Below the pieces are notes generated by a model that had not been told where the DNA came from, ran no database searches, and worked only from the letters and a program-made list of their open reading frames with translations. The position numbers and the translations under genes were made by a program. This document shows positions 11,123 through 20,191 of a DNA stretch of 39,606 nt, piece after piece (positions within the stretch are counted from its first letter, which is position 1; the number at the start of each line of letters is the position of its first letter). Source of the DNA: Methylobacteriaceae bacterium (GTDB taxonomy: Bacteria > Pseudomonadota > Alphaproteobacteria > Rhizobiales > Beijerinckiaceae); assembly GCA_019233695.1 (NCBI GenBank), contig JAFAME010000242.1, forward strand, positions 1 through 39,606, in the 5' to 3' direction.

Positions 11123-11860
11123 TCAGGCCGCCTTGTCCCGCCCGGGCGCGACATGCTGGTCGATCTGGCGCGACAGGATCGAGGAGAACTCGTCGGCAAA
11201 GCCTTCGAGCCGCGCCTGCGTCTTGGCCACCTGTCCCTGCAGCTTGTTGTAGAAGACGAGCGCCGGAATGGCGGCAAAAAGGCCGATCGCGGTTGCGAGC
11301 AGCGCCTCGGCGATGCCGGGTGCAACGACGGCAAGCGAGGTGTTCTTCGACGCCGCGATCGAGCGGAACGAGGTCATGATGCCCCAGACCGTGCCGAAGA
11401 GCCCGACGAAGGGGCCGGCGGAGGCGACCGTCGCCAGGACGAGAAGCTGCGATTCGAGCCGCTCGATCTCGCGCTGGATGGAGACGTTCAGCACCTTCTC
11501 GATGCGCGCATGAAGCCCCATGAACGAGGCCGTCGGATGTTCGAACGAGCGCTTCCACTCGCGCATGCCCGCCACGAACAGCGCCGCCATCGCCGTGGTC
11601 GAGCGCTCCGAGAGGGTGCGATAGAGCTCTTCCAGCGACTGCCCCGACCAGAAGATCTGCTCGAACCGGTTCATCGAGCCGCGGATGCGCGCGAACAGGA
11701 TCGATTTGTTGATGATCACCGCCCAGCACCAGACCGAGGCCAGGAGAAGGCCGATCATGACGAGCTTCACGACGAGGTGCGCCGCTAAGAACATGCCCCA
11801 GAGCGAGAGCTCCGGAACCGGCGAATTGAGAGCGCCGGTCGCCACGTCGGCTGGATTCAT
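11123..11860 (-). CDS. tolQ: Tol-Pal proton channel subunit TolQ
   Basis: MotA/TolQ/ExbB-family inner-membrane protein that with TolR harvests the proton motive force. The 245-residue product has TM1 at about 20-50, a large cytoplasmic loop, and TM2/TM3 carrying the signatures [20 protein letters not shown] and [21 protein letters not shown]. It is the first gene of the tol cluster. The ATG at 11858-11860 is preceded by an AAGGAACG ribosome-binding site. ybgC, often upstream of tolQ, is absent here; a divergent EamA transporter gene lies there instead. Confidence 0.97.
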   Translation of the reverse strand: MNPADVATGALNSPVPELSLWGMFLAAHLVVKLVMIGLLLASVWCWAVIINKSILFARIRGSMNRFEQIFWSGQSLEELYRTLSERSTTAMAALFVAGMREWKRSFEHPTASFMGLHARIEKVLNVSIQREIERLESQLLVLATVASAGPFVGLFGTVWGIMTSFRSIAASKNTSLAVVAPGIAEALLATAIGLFAAIPALVFYNKLQGQVAKTQARLEGFADEFSSILSRQIDQHVAPGRDKAA

Positions 11861-12228
11861 GAAGTCGTTCCTTGCTGCCCCAAAATCGACGCTGCGGTTG
11901 CGGTTTCACGTCGAAGACAAGCGTTACTCGCCCCGAAATCGGTCATTTCTGGGGCTCGGTCACGGTCCGGCATCGACGGCTTTCGCTCCGGCCACGACAG
12001 TGTAAGTCCCGGACAAGGTTAACGCGAGGTTACGACAGGACTATTTCGGCTGCAAATGCGGCGGGTGGTGGGCGGGCTGCGCACGGATACCGGATCGCGG
12101 GGGGCGCGGAAACCTGCTCGGCCGGTCCGCCCTGCGCAGGGCAGCCCAGCCCAGGGGCGCCGGCTCGCTCGGCCACCAATCCCTCAGCAGAGGAGTTGTC
12201 GGAGCAGGGACGGTGGCTGGAGCAGCGC
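11861..12228. other. Divergent tolQ / eamA intergenic region
   Basis: This 368-nt gap must hold the promoters of both the tol cluster and the EamA gene, which point away from each other. I could not find a convincing -35/-10 pair on either strand. An open frame crosses it in phase with eamA from 11872, but that part has no ribosome-binding site and no conserved content. Confidence 0.4.
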
Positions 12229-13197
12229 ATGACAGGCAACAAAACGCCAATGGGGCCGCCCGCCACGCGCGGTTGGGTCATCGCCGGGTTTGCTGCAATC
12301 TACGTCCTTTGGGGCGGCACCTACCTCGCCATCGCCCTCGGGCTGCGGTCCATTCCGCCATTCCTTCTCATGAGCGCCCGCGCCGTGCTTGCGGGGCTCA
12401 TCCTTCTGGCGCTCGCCCGGCTCTGGGGTTTCAAGCTGCCGAGAGCCGATGAATGGCTTCGCGCGGCGGTTGCCGGCATCTTGCTGTTTGGCGGCTGTCA
12501 CGGGGCGCTCGCTTACGCCGAGCAGCACGTTCCCTCGGGCCTCGCTGCCGTCATGCTGGCCACCATTCCGTTCTGGATCGTGCTGATCAACCGCCTCATG
12601 CCGGCCGGCGAGCGCCCGAAGGCGGCAAGCCTCATCGTGCTCGTCCCCGGCTTTGCAGGAGTGGCGCTGATCGCCTGGAGCGGATCGGCGGCAAGCGACA
12701 GGGCGATCGACCCGACGATGCTGCTCCTCCTTCTGGGCGCTGCCTTCTCGTGGGCGCTCGGCTCAGTCTACTCGCAGCGCTGCGCGGCCGATATACCGGC
12801 CATGTCGCTTTCCGGCATGCAGCTCTTTTGCGGCGGGTCAATTCTGTTCGCCGTCAGCGGCTTTGTCGGCGAATGGCGCGATTTTGCGCCCGAGAGAATG
12901 TCGACGGTCGCGATCCTGGCGATTGCCTATCTCACCCTTGCCGGCGGCGTGGTCGCGTTCACCGCCTATGTGTGGCTTCTCGACCATCTTCCCGGCCCGA
13001 TCGTTGCGACCTACACGTTCGTCAATCCGGCAATCGCTATCCTCCTCGGATGGTCCGTGCTTGGCGAGCGCCTCACCGCCTTTATGATCCTTGGCGTCGC
13101 TCTGGTCGTCGGCTCGATTGTCGGCCTCTCCATCCTTCCGTCGCACGAGACCGCGGCCCGCAGCCGTGCACGGCGCACGGGTGCCAAACTAGACTGA
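12229..13197 (+). CDS. EamA/DMT-family transporter
   Basis: Inner-membrane exporter of the drug/metabolite transporter superfamily; the substrate cannot be read from sequence. The 322-residue product has about ten hydrophobic segments in two EamA halves (about 20-145 and 165-300), beginning GFAAIYVLWGGTYLAIALGLRSIPPFL, the typical first helix pair of YedA-like members. GWSVLGERLTAFMILGVALVVGS marks the end of the second half. I chose the ATG at 12229 (MTGNKTPMGPP) because GGAGCAGCGC sits right upstream and the extra 119 codons of the longer frame look non-coding. It seems monocistronic, with a repeat directly after the stop. Confidence 0.9.
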   Translation: MTGNKTPMGPPATRGWVIAGFAAIYVLWGGTYLAIALGLRSIPPFLLMSARAVLAGLILLALARLWGFKLPRADEWLRAAVAGILLFGGCHGALAYAEQHVPSGLAAVMLATIPFWIVLINRLMPAGERPKAASLIVLVPGFAGVALIAWSGSAASDRAIDPTMLLLLLGAAFSWALGSVYSQRCAADIPAMSLSGMQLFCGGSILFAVSGFVGEWRDFAPERMSTVAILAIAYLTLAGGVVAFTAYVWLLDHLPGPIVATYTFVNPAIAILLGWSVLGERLTAFMILGVALVVGSIVGLSILPSHETAARSRARRTGAKLD

Positions 13198-13198
13198 G

Positions 13199-13353
13199 CC
13201 GAAGGCCCCCGCGGTCATGCCCGCCCTTGTGGCCCTTGTGGCGGGCATCCACGCGGTCGAGCCGTTTCGCTCTCGCCGCGTTTTGCGGTAGCTCGACCGC
13301 GTGGATGAGCGGGACAGGCCCGGTCATGACGGGGGAGGCCTTCAATTCGATCC
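13199..13353. repeat. Dispersed palindromic repeat, copy B
   Basis: Same family and orientation as copy A. It has the TCATGCCCGCCCTTGTGGCC arm, the inner CACGCGGTCGAGCC / GACCGCGTGGATG inverted pair, and ends with GGCCTTCAATTCGATCC (13337-13353), the exact reverse complement of the start of copy C. It begins immediately after the eamA stop codon. The rest of the gap to 13571 shows nothing I can name. Confidence 0.8.
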
Positions 13354-13571
13354 TGCTTGGGCGCCAATGGCGAGACGGAGGGCCTAGGGCCGAATGGAGT
13401 TGCCGGCACGCCGCGGGTTGCGATAGGTGACAGGCCCCGCCGGATGCGGACCTTGGCCGCATATTCTTCATCACAGCGAATTGTCCGCGGGCCCGCTATG
13501 CGCTCTCCATCCTCCCCGCCTCCGCCGCGTCCACGGCCGCGCCAAGTCAGGCACGTGCCAAGTCGGCCGAC

Positions 13572-14885
13572 ATGACCACCTCCGATCGGGCAAGGGACTC
13601 CCCGCACCGGGAATTGCTGCGAGGCCTCTATGAGGAGGCCGTCGCCGCCGCCCACCCGTCGCGCTGCCTTCCCCCGCATCTGCCGGCCCCGCCCGCCTCG
13701 GGCCGGATGATCGTCCTTGCCGCCGGCAAGGCCGCCGGCTCGATGGCGCACGTCACCGAGGCCTTCTATCGGGACCGCATCGGCCGCGGCCGCATCGCCG
13801 GCATCGCGGTCGCACGCCACGGCTACGGCGTTCCCCTCGACACTCTGAAAATGATCGAGGCCGGTCATCCTGTGCCGGATCAGGCCGGGATCGAGGCGAC
13901 CGGAGAGGTCATGGCGCTCGCCGCGAGCGCATCGGCCGAGGATTTCGTCCTCGTGCTCCTGTCCGGCGGCGGCTCGGCCAATTGGATCGCGCCTGCCGGC
14001 GCCCTGACGCTTGCCGAAAAGCAGGGCATCACCAGGGCGCTCTTGCGCTCGGGAGCGCCGATCGGCGACATCAATTGCGTGCGCAAGCACCTGTCGCGAA
14101 TCAAGGGCGGCCGGCTCGCCCGGCTGGCAGCCCCGGCGCGTCTTCTTACGCTGGCGATCTCCGACGTGCCGGGCAACGATCCTTCGGCGATCGCTTCCGG
14201 GCCGACGGTCCCTGATCCGACGACCCTCGCCGATGCCTGCACGGTGCTGCAGCGCCGCGGCATCCCCCTGTCGGCGTCGGCCGAGGCGATCTTGAGCGAT
14301 CCGGCAATGGAATCGCCGAAGCCCGGCGACCTGGTTTTCGCGCAGGCCGAATACCGCGTCATCGCGACGCCTGCAGACAGCCTCGCCTCGGCAGCAGCGC
14401 GGGCGCGCGGCGAAGGCTACGAGGTCCTCGACCTCGGCGCGGATGTCGAAGGCGAAGCGTGCGACGTCGCGGTCGCGCATGCCCGGCTCGCGCTCGACCT
14501 CGCCCGCGCCGGCCGGCGGGCCGTCATCCTGTCGGGGGGCGAACTGACGGTGACGATCCGCGGCCGCGGCCGCGGCGGGCCCAACCAGGAATATGCGCTG
14601 GCGCTCGCCCTCGCGCTCGACGGGGCGCACGGCATCGCCGCCGTCGCCGGCGATACCGACGGCACGGACGGGGGCGGCGGCAGCGCCGGCGATCCTGCCG
14701 GCGCCTTCATCGATGCAACGACGCTTGCCCGGGCAAAAGCCCTTGGCCGCGATGTCGCCGCCTTCCTGGCCGACAACGATTCGACCGGATTCTTCGAGGC
14801 GCTGGGCGATCTTCTGCGCCCGGGCCCGACGCGGACCAACGTCAACGACCTTCGCGCCATCGTCATCGAACCCGGACAGGAGTGA
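13572..14885 (+). CDS. Glycerate 2-kinase (DUF4147/MOFRL family)
   Basis: Phosphorylates D-glycerate to 2-phosphoglycerate with ATP, feeding carbon from glyoxylate, tartrate or serine routes into lower glycolysis; related genes are called gckA or ttuD. The 437-residue product has an N-terminal DUF4147 domain with the nucleotide site near VLAAGKAAGSMA and LLSGGGSANWIAP, the GDINCVRKHLSRIKGGRLA segment, and a C-terminal MOFRL domain (GPNQEYALALALAL, AGDTDGTDGGGGSAGD, DSTGFFEALGDLL). All look intact. Start ATG at 13572; the region upstream is repeat-derived. The pyruvate kinase gene two positions downstream uses the product of the same path after enolase. Older annotations of this family as hydroxypyruvate reductase are the main alternative. 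Confidence 0.92.
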   Translation: MTTSDRARDSPHRELLRGLYEEAVAAAHPSRCLPPHLPAPPASGRMIVLAAGKAAGSMAHVTEAFYRDRIGRGRIAGIAVARHGYGVPLDTLKMIEAGHPVPDQAGIEATGEVMALAASASAEDFVLVLLSGGGSANWIAPAGALTLAEKQGITRALLRSGAPIGDINCVRKHLSRIKGGRLARLAAPARLLTLAISDVPGNDPSAIASGPTVPDPTTLADACTVLQRRGIPLSASAEAILSDPAMESPKPGDLVFAQAEYRVIATPADSLASAAARARGEGYEVLDLGADVEGEACDVAVAHARLALDLARAGRRAVILSGGELTVTIRGRGRGGPNQEYALALALALDGAHGIAAVAGDTDGTDGGGGSAGDPAGAFIDATTLARAKALGRDVAAFLADNDSTGFFEALGDLLRPGPTRTNVNDLRAIVIEPGQE

Positions 14886-14899
14886 GGGCGAGGCAATGT

Positions 14900-14919
14900 T
14901 GACAGGGAGTCACCTGTCA
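14900..14919. promoter_or_regulatory. Inverted repeat TGACAGG-N6-CCTGTCA
   Basis: Perfect 7-bp arms with a 6-bp spacer, overlapping a TTGACA at 14899-14904, in the gap between the glycerate kinase gene and the DUF1036 gene. The symmetry suits a dimeric repressor, and the position suits control of the downstream genes. No matching -10 is evident, so this is only a candidate operator. Confidence 0.3.
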
Positions 14920-14988
14920 TGTGATGCCGCGAGCGCCCGCATGCTTCGATAGGTGGGAACAGCCGTGCCTCTCCCCTCGCGATCGTTC

Positions 14989-15420
14989 ATGTCCGCGCCG
15001 ACCGGCCGTCTCGTCCTCGCCGTTGCCGGCCTGCTTGCCGTCTCGACCGGTGCGCGCGCCGATTTCCGCCTGTGCAACAACACGGCCGTTCGCGTCAGCA
15101 TTTCGCTTGCTTATACGAACGGCCAGACCTGGGTGCAGGAGGGCTGGTGGAACCTCAAGCCCGGCGTCTGCGAGGTCCTGCTGCGCGGGCCGCTGGCGGC
15201 CGAATTCTACTACGTCTATGCCATGGACGAGCGCGGCGGCGAATGGAAGGGCAAGACCTTCATGTGCACGAGCAACATCGAGTTCAAGATCGAGGGGCGT
15301 GAGAATTGCTTCGTGCGCGGCTACGACCGCACCGGTTTCTTCGAGATCGATACCGGCAAGGACGCCAAGGACTGGACCGTGCAACTCACCGAGCCGACCA
15401 AGCCGCAGGCTCAGCAATAG
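14989..15420 (+). CDS. DUF1036 secreted protein
   Basis: Small exported protein of unknown function found next to pyruvate kinase in many Hyphomicrobiales. From the ATG at 14989 it has 143 residues: a signal peptide (MSAPTGRLVLAVAGLLAVSTG, cleavage after ARA), then the DUF1036 domain with FRLCNNTAVRVSISLAYTNG, WVQEGWWNLKPGVCEVLLRGPL and four cysteines in all (LCNN, GVCE, FMCTS, ENCFVRG), likely forming two disulfides in the periplasm. The frame could also start at a GTG at 14953, but that adds 12 residues ahead of the signal peptide. It is 26 nt from the pyruvate kinase start, so the two are probably one transcript. Confidence 0.88.
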   Translation: MSAPTGRLVLAVAGLLAVSTGARADFRLCNNTAVRVSISLAYTNGQTWVQEGWWNLKPGVCEVLLRGPLAAEFYYVYAMDERGGEWKGKTFMCTSNIEFKIEGRENCFVRGYDRTGFFEIDTGKDAKDWTVQLTEPTKPQAQQ

Positions 15421-15446
15421 GCCGGAGCTGTCGTGAGTTTTGCGCC

Positions 15447-16880
15447 ATGAGGCGGCTGCGCCGCGTCAAGATCGTCGCCACGCTCGGGCCCGCCTCGGCG
15501 CAGCGTGCGGTCGTGGCCGAGCTCTTCCGGGCAGGGGCCGACGTCTTCCGCATCAACATGAGCCACGCCACGCACGATGGCATGCGCGAGCAGGTGCGCA
15601 TGATCCGCGCGCTCGAGGAGGAGTTCGGCCGCCCCATCGCCATTCTCGCCGACCTGCAGGGCCCGAAGCTTCGCGTCGGCGAGTTTGACGGCGGTGCGGC
15701 GATGCTCGCGGAGGGCGCGACCTTTGTTCTCGACGCCGACAAGGCCCCGGGCGATTCCAGCCGGGTGCAGCTCCCGCATCCGGAGATCCTTCGCTCGCTC
15801 GAACCGGGCCACACCATTCTGATCGACGACGGCAAGGTGCGCCTGCGCATCGAGGAGGCAACGCCGGAGCGCGCAATGACGCGGGTCGAGGTCGGCGGCA
15901 GGGTGTCGAATCGCAAGGGCGTCAACCTGCCCGACACCCTGATCCCGGTCTCGGCGATGACGGGCAAGGACCGCTCCGATCTCGAAGCGGCGCTGAACGA
16001 AGGCGTCGACTGGATCGCCGTCTCCTTCGTCCAGCGGGCCGAGGACGTCGCCGAAGTGCGCAAGATCGCCCGCGGCCGCGCCCTCGTGCTCGCCAAGATC
16101 GAGAAGCCGCAGGCGATCGCCCGGCTCGACGAGATCATCGACATGTCGGATGCCCTGATGGTCGCGCGCGGCGACCTCGGCGTCGAAATGCCGCTCGAAA
16201 AAGTGCCGGGCCTGCAAAAACGCATCACCCGCACGGCGCGGCGCCTCGGCAAGCCGGTGGTCGTCGCCACCCAGATGCTGGAGTCGATGATCAATGCGCC
16301 GGTGCCGACGCGCGCCGAGGTGTCGGATGTGGCGACCGCCGTCTACGAGGGCGCCGATGCGGTCATGCTGTCGGCCGAGAGCGTCGCCGGCAAATACCCG
16401 CAGGCTGCTGTCGCCACGATGAACCGCATCGCCGAGGAGGTCGAGAACGACCCGAACTATCCCGGCATCATCGCCGCGCAACGCACCGCGCCCGAGCCGA
16501 CCGGCGCCGACGCCATCGCCGTTGCCACCCGCGACGTCGCCGAGACGCTCGATCTCAAGGCGATCTGCGCCTGGACCTCGTCGGGTGCGACGGGGCTGCG
16601 CATCGCGCGCGAGCGTCCGCGCACCGGCATCCTGGCGCTGACGCCGAGCATCAACACGGCGCGGCGCCTGGCGCTCGTGTGGGGCGTCCACGCGCTCGTC
16701 TGCGCCGACGCCAAGGACACCAACGACATGACCGATCGCGCCTGCTCGATTGCGGCGCGCGAGGGGTTTGCCGCGCCCGACCAGCGGATCATCGTCGTCG
16801 CCGGCGTGCCCTTCGGCACGCCGGGGGCAACCAACATGGTGCGCATCGCCTTCATCGGACGGGATCTGGCCGCGAGCTGA
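15447..16880 (+). CDS. pyk: Pyruvate kinase
   Basis: Converts PEP and ADP to pyruvate and ATP, the last step of glycolysis. The 477-residue product opens MRRLRRVKIVATLGPAS, the standard start; the frame is open further upstream, but the DUF1036 gene ends only 26 nt before. RINMSH, the catalytic-loop signature LAKIEKPQAIARLDEI (Lys217, Glu219), VARGDLGVEMP (about 239-249) and KPVVVATQMLESMI are all present. The C-terminal regulatory domain (about 350-477) is full length. With glycerate 2-kinase upstream it completes a glycerate-to-pyruvate segment, enolase being elsewhere. Confidence 0.97.
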   Translation: MRRLRRVKIVATLGPASAQRAVVAELFRAGADVFRINMSHATHDGMREQVRMIRALEEEFGRPIAILADLQGPKLRVGEFDGGAAMLAEGATFVLDADKAPGDSSRVQLPHPEILRSLEPGHTILIDDGKVRLRIEEATPERAMTRVEVGGRVSNRKGVNLPDTLIPVSAMTGKDRSDLEAALNEGVDWIAVSFVQRAEDVAEVRKIARGRALVLAKIEKPQAIARLDEIIDMSDALMVARGDLGVEMPLEKVPGLQKRITRTARRLGKPVVVATQMLESMINAPVPTRAEVSDVATAVYEGADAVMLSAESVAGKYPQAAVATMNRIAEEVENDPNYPGIIAAQRTAPEPTGADAIAVATRDVAETLDLKAICAWTSSGATGLRIARERPRTGILALTPSINTARRLALVWGVHALVCADAKDTNDMTDRACSIAAREGFAAPDQRIIVVAGVPFGTPGATNMVRIAFIGRDLAAS

Positions 16881-16946
16881 AGGGCGCGGAGGGAAGTTCC
16901 GGCAGCGTTTCGAGCTGGCCGCGACGCCCGCGGACGCGCTAAGCTG

Positions 16947-17120
16947 GGATCGAATTGAAGGCCCCAACGGTCATGGCCGGGCTTGTCCCGGCCATGCACG
17001 GGGTCGAGCTCCCGCAACATGGGGCAGCTGGCCTCTTTCGCGGACAGCGAGGCGGCTCTACCGCGTGGATGCCCGCGACAAGGGCCACAAGGGCGGGCAT
17101 GACAACGTGGGCCTTCAGTT
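16947..17120. repeat. Dispersed palindromic repeat, copy C (inverted)
   Basis: Reverse-oriented relative of copies A and B. It starts with GGATCGAATTGAAGGCC (16947-16963), has inner GACAAGGGCCACAAGGGCGGG and ends with GGCCTTCAGTT. It also contains a local hairpin, GGCCGGGCTTGTCCCGGCC at 16976-16994. It fills most of the 297-nt gap between pyk and the acyl-CoA synthetase gene. Confidence 0.78.
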
Positions 17121-17177
17121 GAGCTGCAAGTTGGCGCCCATGCGCGCCCGCGGCTAAGATCGCCGCCCGCGCAAGAT

Positions 17178-18815
17178 ATGGCGACCATGCCCAAGACCAT
17201 CTACGACCTCGACCTCGACCGCAATCCGGCCAATCACCAGCCGCTGACGCCGCTTACCTTTCTGGAGCGTGCCGCCGCCGTCTTTCCCGACCGCGTCGCC
17301 ATCATTCACGGCGGGCTCTCCCGCACCTACGCAGACTTCTATGCCCGCGCCCGCCGCCTCGCCTCATCGCTCGCGCGACTTGGCGTCAGGCGCGGCGACA
17401 CGGTTTCGGTCATGCTCGCCAACACGCCGGCGATGCTCGAAGCGCACTACGGCGTGCCGATGACCGGAGGCGTGCTCAATGCCCTCAACACGCGGCTCGA
17501 CGCCGGCGTGCTCGGCTTCACCCTCGATCACGCCGAGACGAAGGTGCTGATCGTCGATCGCGAATTCGCCCCGGTGATGAAGAGCGCCTTGGCGCGGGCC
17601 AAGGCCTCCCCGTTCGTCATCGACTACCGCGATCCCGAATATGCCGGGCCGGGGGAAGGCATCGGCGACATCGACTACGAGGATTTCATCGCCGCCGGCG
17701 ATCCGGGCTTTGCCTGGCCGATGCCGCAAGACGAATGGGACGCCATTTCCCTCAACTACACGTCGGGCACGACCGGCGATCCGAAGGGCGTCGTTTTTCA
17801 TCACCGCGGCGCCTATCTGCTCGCGACCGGCAACATCCTGACGGGCGACATGGTGCGCCATCCGGTCTATCTCTGGACGCTGCCGATGTTCCACTGCAAC
17901 GGCTGGTGCTTTCCCTGGTCGCTGAGCATCGCGGCGGGCACGCATGTGTGCCTGCGCCAGGTCCGCGCCGCCAGGATCTATGAACTCATGGCAAAGCACG
18001 GCGTCACGCACATGTGCGGCGCCCCGATCGTCATGTCGACGATCCTCAATGCGCCGGCGGCGGAGAAGAAGCGGCTGCCGCGTACGGTCGAATTCTTCAC
18101 CGCCGCGGCGCCGCCGCCCGAAGCCGTGCTCGCGGCGATGAAGGCCGCCGGCTTCAACGTCACGCATCTCTATGGCCTGACCGAGACCTATGGACCGGCG
18201 GTCGTCAACGACTGGCACGTCGAATGGGACGAATTGCCGGCCGCCGAGCAGGCGGCCATGAAGGCGCGCCAGGGCGTGCGCTATCTGCCGCTCGAAGCGC
18301 TCGACGTGATGGACCCGCAGACCATGACGCCGGTGCCGGCCGACGGCGCCGCGATGGGCGAGGTGATGTTTCGCGGCAACGTCGTCATGAAGGGCTACCT
18401 CAAGAACAAGGCGGCCACCGAGAAGGCTTTTGCGGGCGGCTGGTTCCATTCGGGTGATCTTGGGGTCAAGCATCCGGACGGCTACATCCAGCTCAAGGAT
18501 CGGTCGAAGGACATCATCATTTCGGGCGGTGAGAACATCTCCTCAATCGAGGTCGAGGAGGCGCTCTACAAGCACCCGGCGGTTCAGGCAGCCGCCGTGG
18601 TCGCCAAGCCTGACGAAAAGTGGGGCGAGACGCCGTGCGCCTTCATCGAGCTGAAACCCGGTGAAGAGATCACCTCGCAGGACATCCTCGACTGGTGCCG
18701 GCAGCACCTTGCGGCCTACAAGGTTCCCCGCCACGTGGTCTTCGCCGAGGTGCCGAAGACTTCTACGGGCAAGATGCAGAAATTCATCCTGCGCGAGCGC
18801 GCCAAGGATATTTGA
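17178..18815 (+). CDS. Acyl-CoA synthetase (AMP-forming)
   Basis: Activates a carboxylic acid with ATP and CoA through an acyl-adenylate. The 545-residue product carries the P-loop YTSGTTGDPKG (194-204), HLYGLTETYGP, the hinge-region GWFHSGDLGVKHPDGYIQLKDRSKDII and the C-terminal catalytic Lys532 in PKTSTGKMQKF. The overall pattern (NALNTRLDAGVLGFTLDHAETKVL, PMFHCNGWCFPW) is that of the medium-chain or methylthiopropionate/benzoate-type ligases related to DmdB, but the substrate cannot be fixed. ATG at 17178 is used; MPKTIYDL at 17187 is equally likely. No acyl-CoA dehydrogenase or thiolase lies nearby. Confidence 0.9.
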   Translation: MATMPKTIYDLDLDRNPANHQPLTPLTFLERAAAVFPDRVAIIHGGLSRTYADFYARARRLASSLARLGVRRGDTVSVMLANTPAMLEAHYGVPMTGGVLNALNTRLDAGVLGFTLDHAETKVLIVDREFAPVMKSALARAKASPFVIDYRDPEYAGPGEGIGDIDYEDFIAAGDPGFAWPMPQDEWDAISLNYTSGTTGDPKGVVFHHRGAYLLATGNILTGDMVRHPVYLWTLPMFHCNGWCFPWSLSIAAGTHVCLRQVRAARIYELMAKHGVTHMCGAPIVMSTILNAPAAEKKRLPRTVEFFTAAAPPPEAVLAAMKAAGFNVTHLYGLTETYGPAVVNDWHVEWDELPAAEQAAMKARQGVRYLPLEALDVMDPQTMTPVPADGAAMGEVMFRGNVVMKGYLKNKAATEKAFAGGWFHSGDLGVKHPDGYIQLKDRSKDIIISGGENISSIEVEEALYKHPAVQAAAVVAKPDEKWGETPCAFIELKPGEEITSQDILDWCRQHLAAYKVPRHVVFAEVPKTSTGKMQKFILRERAKDI

Positions 18816-19398
18816 CGGCGAGAGATCTGAAGCGGATCGAGAGCCGGCGGCGGCGCAGCGTTTTATGCCCCGGCGGTCGAACTCCTCCCATTGGCCCCTC
18901 ACTCTCACCTCTCCTGCCCAGGGCGGCGAGAGGGGGCACAAGCGTTGTGCCCTCAAGCGCGCCGGGAGCGGCCAAGCGCGGGCGCACTCGGTGAGTCTTT
19001 GTTTACTATGCCGCGACAGTAATCACACTTTCGTGATCTCCCGAATCAAGCTTTAGCGTGGCAGTTCGGGCACGCCGAATCCATCCGCTCGCGAGCCCTT
19101 CTCTCAAATAAATGACTGATAAGATGCGATATTTCATCCTCCGGAGAAGCTGGATCGCTGGTCCGATCTCCAGATGACACCAAGTTGCCACACAATTTTC
19201 ATCTTTCCGAACCGATTCAACCCCGCCGCAATACCGGGATCTCACTCGGTGTGGGGTATTTACAACAGCTAAAGCCCCCGCTTCCGAGTTATAAGAACGC
19301 CACGGGGCAAGCAACGACCCCACATGGCAACGACACGGAGGAACTTCTTGGACAAGGGGCAGGGGCGAACCAGGCTTACATTTTTGAAGGGTAACAGA
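18816..19398. other. 583-nt gap upstream of the beta-barrel gene
   Basis: Contains a strong hairpin, GGGCACAA (18934-18941) with TTGTGCCC (18945-18952), without a T-run, preceded by CTCACCTCTCCTG, which recurs at about 35090. A symmetric ATCAC-N6-GTGAT lies at 19022-19037. The stretch from about 19005 is A/T-richer and probably holds the promoter of the outer-membrane protein with a long leader, but I cannot place it exactly. No gene seen. Confidence 0.4.
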
Positions 19399-20172
19399 AT
19401 GAAATCTCCACTGCTCGCGCTTGCGATCGCGTCCTTGGCGGTGCCGGCTGTTGCGGCAGACCTGCCTTATCGCAAGGGGCCGCCTGCCCCTTACGTTCCG
19501 CCGCCGCCGATTTTCACGTGGACCGGACTCTACGTGGGCGTCAACGCCGGCGGCATCTTCGATGAGTCTTCCCGGGGGGCTGAGACCAATCCGGGCATTC
19601 TCGCCTTGGCGCCGGCGGTGCCGACGAGCTACAGGGCGCGCGACACCGGCTTCCTCGGCGGCGGCCAGATCGGCTACAACTGGCAGATGGGCAGCATTGT
19701 TGCTGGCCTCGAGGCGGACTTCCAAGGAACCTCGCTCAGCAGCACCTCGACCGTCGTTGCTCCGAGCGCCACCGGGACCTTCAAGAAGACGCTTGACTGG
19801 CTGGGAACGGCGCGCGGCCGCTTGGGCTATACCTTCACCCCGCAGTTCCTGGTCTACGTGACGGGTGGTCTGGCCTTCGGCGACACGAAGCTCACCCACA
19901 CGCTCACCGACACCACCGCTGGCGGCGTTCTCTTCGGCGGCACGACCCTGAGCGGAACGCACTCCACGACGCAGACCGGCTGGACGCTCGGCGGCGGCGG
20001 CGAATACGCCTTCGCCAACAACTGGTCGGTCAAGGTCGAATACCTCTACTTCGACCTCGGCCGGCGCAGCGTGACGGCGATCAGTGCCGCCGCGCCCGGA
20101 GTGGTCTCGACCGTTCGCGAGAACGAAAAGGGAAGCATCATTCGCGCCGGCCTGAACTACAAGTTCTGGTGA
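19399..20172 (+). CDS. Outer-membrane beta-barrel protein
   Basis: Small porin-like surface protein of the OmpA/Omp25-type beta-barrel family common in Hyphomicrobiales; likely structural. From the ATG at 19399 (AAGGGTAACAG upstream) it has 257 residues: signal peptide MKSPLLALAIASLAVPAVAA, the linker DLPYRKGPPAPYVPPPP, then alternating strands starting FTWTGLYVGVNAGGIF and ending IIRAGLNYKFW with the terminal aromatic expected for BAM-dependent insertion. Repeated GxxxGY and GGLAFGDTK segments fit an eight-stranded barrel. An in-frame ATG at 19324 would put 25 extra residues before the signal peptide and is rejected. An intrinsic terminator follows after 20 nt. Confidence 0.93.
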   Translation: MKSPLLALAIASLAVPAVAADLPYRKGPPAPYVPPPPIFTWTGLYVGVNAGGIFDESSRGAETNPGILALAPAVPTSYRARDTGFLGGGQIGYNWQMGSIVAGLEADFQGTSLSSTSTVVAPSATGTFKKTLDWLGTARGRLGYTFTPQFLVYVTGGLAFGDTKLTHTLTDTTAGGVLFGGTTLSGTHSTTQTGWTLGGGGEYAFANNWSVKVEYLYFDLGRRSVTAISAAAPGVVSTVRENEKGSIIRAGLNYKFW

Positions 20173-20191
20173 TCGGCTGCGTCATGCAAAC

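Noticed and set aside
13215-14630. 471-codon minus-strand frame opposite the glycerate kinase gene
   Set aside because: Begins inside the glycerate kinase gene and ends in repeat copy B; a shadow.
15411-16967. 518-codon minus-strand frame opposite pyk
   Set aside because: Antisense shadow of pyruvate kinase; Arg/Asp/His-rich translation typical of the complementary frame of a high-GC gene.
7095-17120. CRISPR-like repeats
   Set aside because: The three copies are kilobases apart, palindromic and of unequal length; there are no spacers and no cas genes.
19022-19037. CRP-like site ATCAC-N6-GTGAT upstream of the beta-barrel gene
   Set aside because: The half-sites are in the opposite order to the CRP consensus TGTGA-N6-TCACA and the match is short.
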